A DNA stretch of 64,000 bases. It comes from Rhynchopus sp. YZ270_cl-10. Its lineage: Eukaryota > Euglenozoa > Diplonemea > Diplonemida > Diplonemidae. The notes below the pieces were generated by a model. The model was not told the origin of the DNA and did not search any database. It was given only the letters and a program-made list of their open reading frames with translations. Both the position numbers and the translations under genes were made by a program. The DNA lies in assembly GCA_964035575.1 (NCBI GenBank), contig OZ037860.1:124001-188000 (forward strand). Reading direction: 5' to 3'. Below are positions 33,601 to 41,400 of the stretch, in pieces. Each line of letters begins with the position of its first letter. Within the stretch, counting starts at the first letter, position 1.

Positions 33601-34650
33601 GCTGGCCCCGAACACCAGCATACCTCGCTCACCCCCACCTACAGTGTTGTTGCTGCAGTTGCTGCTGCTGCTGTTGCTGTTGCTGTCGGTGCTGCTGCAG
33701 GTGCTGCTGATGCTGTTGTTGTTGCTGGTGTTACGGTTGTTGTTGTAGTTGCTGTTGTTGCTGCTGATACTGTCCGCCCGCACATCCTGTGTCCGCCCGC
33801 GCATCCGCTGTCTGCCACCGTTGTTGTAGTTGCTGTTGTTGCTGCTGATGCTGTCCGCCCGCACATCTAGTGTCCACCCGCGCATCCACTGTCTGCCACT
33901 GTTGTTGTAGTTGTTGTTGTTGTTGCTGCTGATGCTGCCCGCCCGCACATCTAGTGTCCGCCCGCGCCTCCACTGTCTGCCACTGTTGTTGTAGTTGCTG
34001 TTGTTGCTGCTGATGCTGTCCGCCCGCACATCTAGTGTCCGCCCACGCATCCAGTGTCTGCCACCGTTGTTGTAGTTGTTGTTGTTGTTGCTGCTATCAA
34101 AGCTGCAGCCGCTTGGGTTGTTGGGCACAGGCCTCTTTTTGGGGTAATAATGGGGGGGAATGGGGGTGCACCTGCAGCTTCTGTAGCCGCTGCACATGAA
34201 GCCCTTGCGGCCATTGCTGCAGGTGTAGATGTTGCTGGTGTGGTTGTTGGAGCCGCTATTGTTGCAGTAGACGCTGCCATAGAGGCCATCACTCCAGTCA
34301 TGGCTGCTCATGTTGCTGCAGCGAGAACGTGGTACCTGAGAGTGCTGAGTTGGTGTTGAGGAGCCCACTCGCGATACGTGCCTGCCGCAACCGTGGGAGG
34401 TACTGATGTTGATGGCAGTGCTCCTGCTCACGATGCTGCTGCTCATGCTGCTGCTGCTCATGCTGCTGCTGCACATGCTGCTGCTGCTCATGCTGCTGCT
34501 CATGCTGCTCCTGCTCATGCTGCTGCTGCTGCGCATGTTGCTCATGTTGCTGCACCAGCTTCGGCTGTCACCCCCGCCATCATCCATGGCTCCACACAGG
34601 AGCACCATAGCCCAAAGCTGGGCACTCCACCTGCACATCTTCACCACCAA
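27631..34650 (-). CDS. LINE B polyprotein (OTU1-zinc finger-RT-CCHC/RLE-OTU2-finger-tail), intact
   Basis: Uninterrupted 2,339-codon frame; the start may be the ATG at 34650 or the next at 34638 (MCRWSAQLWAMVLL, signal-like). In order: Ser/Met/Asn-rich low-complexity region; a region with hydrophobic segments shared with LINE A (EWGVFVSFAVLD, LILWLVGRR); OTU-like 1 (NGECMYVAL, WGNHLTLHLAA, NNHYEEV); Cys/His finger (CPVPCCNG...LRTHIGAH); RT with QIDYENAFN, GAQQGDPAGPLLFSL and YLDD at about residue 1286; CCHC (CRQCNQPM...GDHIFAC); restriction-like endonuclease (RHNSVRDYV, KPADILLS, AIDVTV); OTU-like 2 (VGDCAFDAV, SWADQTALAGLARALQV, AGHFSPL); finger (CENCALI...CSSCERTWCEGC); acidic tail. It differs from LINE A throughout, so it is a separate family. 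It looks coding-competent. Confidence 0.85.
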   Translation of the reverse strand: MVVKMCRWSAQLWAMVLLCGAMDDGGGDSRSWCSNMSNMRSSSSMSRSSMSSSMSSSSMCSSSMSSSSMSSSIVSRSTAINISTSHGCGRHVSRVGSSTPTQHSQVPRSRCSNMSSHDWSDGLYGSVYCNNSGSNNHTSNIYTCSNGRKGFMCSGYRSCRCTPIPPHYYPKKRPVPNNPSGCSFDSSNNNNNYNNGGRHWMRGRTLDVRADSISSNNSNYNNSGRQWRRGRTLDVRAGSISSNNNNNYNNSGRQWMRGWTLDVRADSISSNNSNYNNGGRQRMRGRTQDVRADSISSNNSNYNNNRNTSNNNSISSTCSSTDSNSNSSSSNCSNNTVGGGERGMLVFGASLAGREGQSYCVTLRVWGTFITPNVHMGRAEHGLGFDWWSILWERLSSLRRPDPRWVAEAPEWGVFVSFAVLDMWKDRRAPTLSHLILWLVGRRGTRRTRRGHRSLNWTKAQASRFRRRKAPCKRPPSQLFRRIRAAVVRVALQWVAIWALVCVGYELGRSAPRALGCALIRDAELLSVLLRKGLLQGRYRARSGRLWLRVLASRVWVFMQRLRRPAGTGDGWELSPQSISLGPGALAGGADGDINPEEAANLDAFLEVHGGKRVPNAANGECMYVALLGKKNALYLDVSKARTELADRARVTKVKTGLRRYFETEAQLSSFIDGLTNPEVWGNHLTLHLAANAWSTTIAVVQPGPNPVVTINPAASSKDLRTQKDRRVRVVSLLNNHYEEVQMDPKNALAMVQSAPFAELDPKGLTATPIPAMTKESPSPLGADAPRLFCPVPCCNGSSLHRPQPFSVPGLRTHIGAHLSSGDHIPHDTLNKLGLGQCEACGGIRSASKETCLQCAKLVKAIAKPTPRERTAVEKADDVDLPEWWEIAQIPIRTTDAIPTSIDRPAAVEFTQALEDVAAVGDEASWKRLCMFAKLVLPAKRGGKHLKTKVAVLRQKDVDEWREGEIAAMWRAAANRTGGTKKEKERKEPTWEEREKAMVREVRNGRMAAGMSRLHKGGLAERTEESTDILRRKHPHEEPQPATSLPEIASEPLKPIAALKAINSMAKGSAPGPFGLRGDHLKGWMVKHPDLNILPLMTQVLDLLRRGKAPSETAMFMAGATLVALKKGDQGDVRPISAGNTLRRVVSKIEVASVREKARGVLLPGRQVGVAVDGGLEAATMVVAAYAKRHQGSDKVIVQIDYENAFNSIFRKTFLEATRKYLPSISPWVEWCYNSHTGLVYGDEMIPSTRGAQQGDPAGPLLFSLGIKALTDEVRAVQGIDCSIWYLDDGTIMGNPEAVARALELVRTRSAELGLKVKLSKCEVIALGQQTPLDLDRAGLPVCSHTTDLAETCSACEGKVMSVKYGGFAFLGAPIGDDEYCEAYMEKKVEEFAVQLRLLQKVSDSQAGLTLLRQCEGFARMVFYMRAIGHACTHKYLSQYDKEVDAALAALFGDEDGGLPEEARRQAALPCRVGGMGVRRIRDHWTAAAMGARSGLHQLCTELDPSFTWDAEGWERTATLYNEQVAEGARIDPKLQPAVPLRQRDLSAGILEEQLRDLFVKGDAYDKARLNSLALPQAGSWLTAPPTWEHYIPPIAFKAAARLRLHLPIYAEGVSCRQCNQPMDTRGDHIFACRMGGHRILRHNSVRDYVYGAANEAGLSPILEPNHLILGNNKPADILLSTGVGESRGRAIDVTVWTPTSASMVQGAAVAKGYAATKAETAKRKKHGDACAAERLAFTPFALETTGGLGPAAASIWQQMLRFAADRKLGNRVEMSQRWNWGLGTTLQRQIGKAATDRGSLTGCLRGPLRERVDLDPTVDPEEGDLIRLPPDHLPNLEVTDDHQGDIRVSAEEEPETGNEKETAPETAAQDPTPHSELEANLVKWGLSRPQVPVPFRVGDCAFDAVCWSVRSWKVVTSSTLRSLAVERVKRDADLARNAMPDLATWVRWMSLAGNRDRRSWADQTALAGLARALQVVIVAVVSSDSKVHIHRPASKSNGAVAVLHTGAHEAGHFSPLCMTDNTFAYLRSLAPDTPLPEMQCHSTGALSRMEERPGRQGELLTCENCALITECSVPHWFCSSCERTWCEGCGSANAKCVLRAKPVQPVQPVQPTTSQTVGGSYYNSNPAPPQDAATEVKEEVMDEEDSADCADHDTTMDNNTATAAESFVWGPSEQSYNTTPTALTGDHHLGSAKTGGWTAKSHAERRTKLTTLGTSRRAQGNHTRRSGVVEDRSAETTARRPSPPISRGSDVEAKGLVPHSQKEGDRVPRNVEEWADCFFPRGGTRREGMTPLAPEVAYEALDAWWDQREELGRVGGRQTSQYGALRAVLVLMMEATFK

Positions 34651-35485
34651 GAAAACAAAAAAGTCAAAACAGTAAAAAACAAAAGGACAAGGAAGACAAA
34701 ATACACGTCTCTACCTGCACTTCGCCAGAGAGGAACTACTCAACGGCCTTCTCTCTGCCCAGGACACGCCACTAGGAGGCGACAGGTAGGACCCACACAA
34801 GGGGGAAAACAAGTGGGGGAAAGGGGATAAGGGGAGAAGCAAAGGACAAGATGGGGTAGTGTGTAGCAAAACGTGTGTGCCCCTTCCTTTTTTTTTTTTT
34901 TTTTTTAGTAGTTTTCTTTTTGGTGAAAATTTTTGAGAACTTCTGTAAGTGTGACCTGACCCGACTGACTGACACCCAAAGGGTAAAACAACAATAACGC
35001 ACAACAAAATCAACAACAACAATGGTGGGTCTCGTGCTTACCTGTGGTGGTTTTGAAAAATGAAAAATTGAAATTGACCTTCACAAGGTAAAAATGAAAA
35101 ACTAAAGGAGTGAAAAAAGGAACTCAAAGGACAAGAGTTCTGTACAAACTCTACTCTACTGCACAATCTATAAAAGTGGCCCAATGGCTCCTGATGCCAC
35201 TGGCCTGGCTCTTAGACAGGTCTTCCTCCGAGACTGCCCTCTACCCTCAGAGCCTCGTCCAAGGGGTAAGGGCCGTCGCTGGGGTAGACCCGTCCTAGCC
35301 AGCAGCCAACCAAAAATATTAACAAATAGGAAGGGGGGCGGAAAGGGGGGAAAGGGGGGGCAAACCCCAAAGGATGAAAAGAACAAAAAACACAAAATAA
35401 AAAGGGTTAAAAATAAACATGGGGCAAACTGTCATTCTCTACACGCTTCTACACACACACTCTCACCCTCTAACTCTCTAACTCT

Positions 35486-38400
35486 CTAATTCTTTTTATT
35501 CCCCTTTTTCCCCTTCCTTCCTCCGCTCTGTCTCCCCTTCTGTCCACCACCGCGACCATTGCGCCCTCTCTGCACCTCCTGGGGCGAGAGCACATGCTGC
35601 GTCGCTTGTGCCACTGCGTCGGTGAACACGTTCGACGTGTTGGACCTACCCTGAGCTGCATGGCGCTGGGGTCCTTTGGGAGCTGGGGAAGGAGCAGGTT
35701 GGGCGGAGGAGGTTGCATTGCCACGGCCTGCCGATGAGGAGGAGGAAGAAGTGGAGACTGCAGGTTGGGCGATGGAGGTTGTAGTGCCACGGCCTGCAGA
35801 GGTGGAGGAAGAAGAAGAAGAAGAGGAGGCTTGAGGTTGTCGGCCTATTCCCTCTCGAGCCGCTCGTGCCTCATTCTCCCTCCTTGTGCTCTCCGCTGCA
35901 AAGGCCTGCCCCCTAGTGCTCCGGTTGTCCGTCAGGGCATGCAACGTCGACTTTGCCTTGCACTTTTCCTGAACCGACCACTCATGCAAACCCACCACCT
36001 TCATCACCTCATACCACTGAGTGAAAGTAGCGGTAGAGAGGGGGAGTGACAACAAGGGTCTGCCATCCTGTTTCTCTCCCTGACGGTAGTGGAACAGGGA
36101 GATCCACTTCGTCACAGAAGAAGGCACCGGCGACCCCATGGTGAGGCACGGGAAAAGACCCCCCCTCTCCGTCCGCTCCTCCTCCGTCCACATCCAAGCC
36201 TCGCTCTGCGCCCTCAGCAATTCCCTCACCCTCGCTTGCTTCTTCTGGTCAGGGATGCCTTCCACTGACAGAGAATGTGCGCGATCCGCCCCCTCCATCG
36301 CGGTGTCGAGGTCCTCCTCCTGCTCCTGCTCATCATCATCCATCTCCTCCACCTTCACACGCACCTCGGTGTCTGCCGCCTCGGCCTGTCGCCCCACCTC
36401 CTCCTCCAGCTGATCCCGAGAAGGGGTTCCCCAGCTGACCCTGCCTTCCCGAACGACGATGACCGCGCTGGTCTTGCCCCAGGTGTCGCAGTATCCGGCC
36501 TCCCCTGCTATCTTCCTAACCGCCTGACGGGCGACCACCGACTCCGGGCAATCACCGTCCCCCTCCCCGTTCCCACTCCACGGCTGCTGTGTCGCCCAGC
36601 AGTACAGGAACTCGCCCGGGCACGGAGAAGCACCTTGAGGACCAAAGAGAGCCATCCAGTCGCCGACACAGTCAGGTTCGAGTCCTTCAGGGTCGTCGCC
36701 CACCGCTCTCCGCACCGCATGGCAGGGGAGGAATAGCCGCCCTTCGCACACCACCCCAAAGCACCGCCCGTATGCCACCATGCGTTCTGCCTCCAGCTGT
36801 CGGGAGAGGTTCACCGCCGTCAACAACAGAGTGGTCGCCTTCTGCTCCGACTCATGCTTAGCTGCGATGGCGTAATGCCTCTCGCAGCGTTGCCTGTCAT
36901 ACTCCGCCCGGAGCGACTCTCCTGCTTCGGGGTGCCGATCGCAGTCTTCCAAGTACTGCGCATGCATCTTCTTCGCGTCCTCTGCGAGTTCCCGCTTGTG
37001 CCTGGCGGTCAGCTCCTCCACACGATGCCTGTCCGCCGCCTTCGCCTGGTCCAGACGCACATTCTGTTCCTCCAGGAAACGACTCAACTCCTGCTGGCGG
37101 TCGCCAAAAGTGCCCCGAAGCGCGGCCAAATCCGGTCCCCACGACCGACGATGCTCCCGCCGTACCTCCAGGGCTTGCTGCCACGCGTCCGACGCACGCT
37201 GCAACGCTTCCTTCTTCTCCTGGTCCGCCTTTTGTTGTTGCTGCTTCTGCTGTTTCCGTTGCTTCTCGTGCTTCTGCTGCTTCTGTTCTGCCTGCTGCCC
37301 CTCTTCGCCCGCCATTGGCATGTCTACCTCCTCGACGTCCTCGCCCTCGGGAGCTGGCACTGCTGGAGAAGGAGCCCGTTTAGGTGGTGGGTCTCCGCTC
37401 CCCTCCGCAGAGGCAGCCTGAGCCGGAACATTCGAGTGCAAAAAAGACAGGGCACTGAAATATTCCGCCCTGCCAATTTGCGACAGAGGGCAGTGCTTGG
37501 ACCCCTGAGCGCAGTGCAGACATGCCAAGCCACCACACGTGTGACAGCAGAAGTGTGCGTCCGACGCATCGAAGAGCTTGCTGCATTGTTCGCACTGCAG
37601 GAAAGTGTTCGACGCCTCCGCCTCCCTCGCTCCCACAAAAGCCATGGGGCGCTCTGACTGGCACTCCCCCTTACCACCTGTGGCCTCAAAAGACAGGATG
37701 TGCTGCTGCAGAGCCGGGTCCATGGTGAGGGGCTCGTAGTGTCCCGGGATACTGCCGGATCCATCTGCCGCATCCTGATCACCCGAGTGGAGGAGAAGGA
37801 CCACTGCCTTAGGCCGTTTTCTTGGCACCATCAGAGAAGGGCGGGCGAACTCGTTGAGGATGACCACAGATACCTCAAGAGCCTCCCCTGCCCCCGCCAC
37901 TGCAATGGCATCCGCCCACGTACGCTCGTCTCCTCTGTCCCCACTCGTCATCAGCCGCTGCCAGACCCCAAAATTAGGGACAGCCGCACTCGACAGATCA
38001 GCGCGGCCCTGGACCTTCTTCACTGCCGCCTGGCGCAGACCCTCCACCGACAAATCCGTGCGCCCAGTGGCGAAGAGCAAAGCCTCAAAAGCACAGTCCC
38101 CCGCCACAAACGACCAAGTCACCTTCGAGGCTCCCAGCTTGGCCGCCTGTTCCGTCGCCCGAGGCCTCTGCGCTGCCGGGCACTCACGCAAAAACTCCCA
38201 CTCACGCACCACATCGAGACCCGGCCCTTCCGGAATCACGGTAGCCGAATCGAACCTCCCGGTCCGCTTCCTCGGTGGCTCCACGTGGTCCGGCTTCACG
38301 TCCCTCTTGCGCTTCCCCTGCTGCTCCTCCGACCGGTCTGGAGCAGGACGACTCATATCATCGTCAGGGTTCGCATCATCACAGAGAGGTTCCACGGCCC

Positions 38401-41400
38401 CTGCACTGCGGCGTCCAAACCGGTCCATGTCCTCTGCAGACGGTGCCACATCTACCTCCACACACGGCTCCCGCTTCAGGGTGGCAATCCCCACACACAT
38501 AGCACCCCGCTCCAGAAAGGAAGATGCGACCTTTTTCTGGTACGCCACCGCAATGCTCTCCCGGATGCGCAACTCTGCCGACCCTGTCAGGTGCGACGTC
38601 TGTCCCGTCGTCAGGCCTCCAAGCTGCGCAATCAAGAGGTTCGCCTCGTCGCCTGCACCCCCGAAGGCTTCAAACACAATAGGGGAGAACTTGGTGTTGA
38701 TCTTGTTCAAATCCCGCTCGTGCTTCTCCCGTTTGACCTGGCCCTGGTTCTTCGCCGACCAGCCCACAAACTTCGAGGCCCCTGTTCTGTAGGAAGGCAA
38801 AGTGGGGCACACGTGGGTGATGTCCAAACAACGAGGTCCATTTTCCGCCACTCCTACTGGGAGGTAGACGTCGCCTGGCCGCTTCTTCGACTCCAAATCC
38901 ACTCTCACGGTCTCCTCCAAAGCAGGGTCCAAGCCCGCCCCTTGAGCCGCTCGGTACACCGAATCCCGCAAGGCGTTGTGGCGGGCGACGCGGTGTTTGG
39001 AGTAGGGGCAGCCAAAGGTGTGGTCGCCAAAGGAGTCCATGACAACCCTTTTCTGCCCCCCCTGACATGCCGAGCAAGTCGTTCCCTCCGCATGGATGGC
39101 CACCCCTAGTCGGAAACGGGTCACAACCGCAAAGTCCGCTGAAGACATCTGGTTCCTTGCTGAGGGTGTCGCCGTGAGGTACGTCCCAGAAAGCGGCAGG
39201 AGAAGGGACTTCATCCGTGCTCGGTCTCGCATGCAGAGCTGTTGCATCAACTTGTCTGCCTGGGCGTCAATCACCGCAGATGACAGACTCTGCTGCTCCA
39301 GGATCTTCTTCGGCTGAGCCCTGTCCACGTGAAACGCCACCGGTACCCTGGAGTTGTACTCCTCAGCCGCGCTGTTCCATCTCTCCTCATCCCAGGTGAA
39401 GGCAGGGTCCAAGGCCTGCGACAGTTGCAGGTTCCCTGACTGAGAGGCGAGGGACGCAGCCGTCCGATGGTCCACTGTGCGACGGATACCCAGCCCCCCA
39501 AGCGCCACAGGAAGCGCCGCCTGCGCCCTTGCCAACTCCGGCAGCGCCCCATCCGGGTCATGCAGAAGCGCAGCCAGGCACCTGTCGATCAGGTCGTCAA
39601 AGGCCGTCAGGTACTCCGCGCACTGTGGGATCCCCCGCATGTAGAACACCATGCGGCAGTAGCCTTCGCAGTATCTCAGTACGTAGAAGGCTGCCTGGGA
39701 GTCCCCGAGGTCCACAAGGGCTTCCAGGTTGCGGCGGGAATCGTCCACCTTCTGGGCCATGTACTCCTCGCAGAAAGCCGCAGACCCAATGGGGATGCCC
39801 AAGAAGTCGAACCCATCCACATCCAACAGCCGGAACCCGCCTTCACCCATGGCGTCCTGTCCACCCTCGTTCAACGTGAACCCCACGGCCTCGAGATCCT
39901 CCTTGGAGACGCCACCAGTGGAGATGAGCTCACACTTGTTCGCGTTCACCTCCAACCCCAGTTCGGAGCTACGAGTGCACAGAACCTGGTACGCCTCAAA
40001 AACCGCCTTAGGGGACCCCCGCAGAGAGCCGTCATCGAGGTACCACAAAGTCCCATCCAGGCCTGGGTGCCCCTTCAGCTCTAGCGCCATCTGGTGGATG
40101 GTCAGGGAGAAGAGAAGCGGGCCCAAGGGATCTCCTTGTTGAGCTCCGCGCTGTGACCTTATGGTATCCCCACCATAAAACAGGCTGGAGGGCTCCAGGT
40201 AACACCATCGCACCCATGGGGCCAGCTCGGGGAGGTTGGCGTCGACCGCTCTTAGCATCGACAGGCGGTCTACGCAGTTGAACGCGTTACGGTAGTCAAT
40301 TTTCAAAATGACTTTACCTTTTCCGCGGTTGCGCACGGCGTACTGCGAGATAACATCAGTCGCCACTGCCGCCCCCCTTGCCGTTGCCACCCCCACCTGG
40401 TTCCCTCGAAGAAGAAGCGTCCTAGCAGGCACCCGCACTCGCGCCGACAGAATCTTTCCCACCAGTCTGCGGAGAGTGTCCCCAACCGCAATCGGACGCA
40501 CGTCCTCCTCCAGGCCCGGCCCCTTTGCAGGCTTCCGGAGAGCCACCAAGTTAGCGCCGGCGAAGAACTCAGCCACCTCCACTGGAGCATTTCCTCGTGC
40601 CAAAGACGTCAACACTGCGGCCAGCGCTGCCAAAGTGCCCTTAGCCCGCCTCTGTAGGCAAAGTGTACGAAGGTGCGCGCCCGTCACGTTCGAGGGACCC
40701 GCCGCCGATGACTTCGGCATGCTCCGCAGGGCCTTCATCACCTCCACCACTGTCACCGGTGGGACCTCCTGAGGCTGGGGCCAATCCGCCTGCTCCAGGG
40801 CCTTGGAGTCGGCAGCGGCTGGGTGCTTCGTCTGAAGCTTTTCCAGCGTCGCCGGTGTCTGTGGGGCGAGGCCGTCGCTGGTAGCGCAAGACATGGCCTG
40901 GCTCGGGAGTCCTGCTCTCGCTTTGGCGATGGTGCGCTTCCGTCTCCCTTCGTCAGTGTCCTCATCCGACCACCCAGAGGGCCTTGGCTTCCGCTCCTCT
41001 ACCGTTTGCTCCCACAGGGCGACATACTGGCCAGCCTTCCAAGCCTCCAAGTCCTTCCCCCAGGTGCTCGTCAAACGTCGCTCCTGGTCCTTGCCCCCTC
41101 GTTCTGTCCGTGTCCGGTGCAACACAGTGAAGAACAGTGCAAGGCGCTTCCATGCCACCTCGTCTTGGTACTCAAGGATGTCCATAAGAACCCTCAGGAA
41201 GAGCTCGCTGTACAGCTGCAGGTGTTTGTCTGGGCACCCGCCCTTCAGCTGGATCCTGGTGGTCCCCATGACTTCAAAGGAGGGGAGGTCATCCTGATCT
41301 GTCAGCATTCCTCGACTGGAGGGAGACGGAGCGGTGAAGCCTTCTTCGCCAAAGTGCACCGTACAGGTGTTGCAGACCTCCTTGCTCTGCGGCAATAGCA

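Noticed and set aside
37700-39109. Long plus-strand ORF (469 codons) opposite LINE A, and its twin at 13413-14300
   Set aside because: Antisense shadow of the GC-rich LINE coding frame. It has no domain, and its sequence follows the minus-strand codons.
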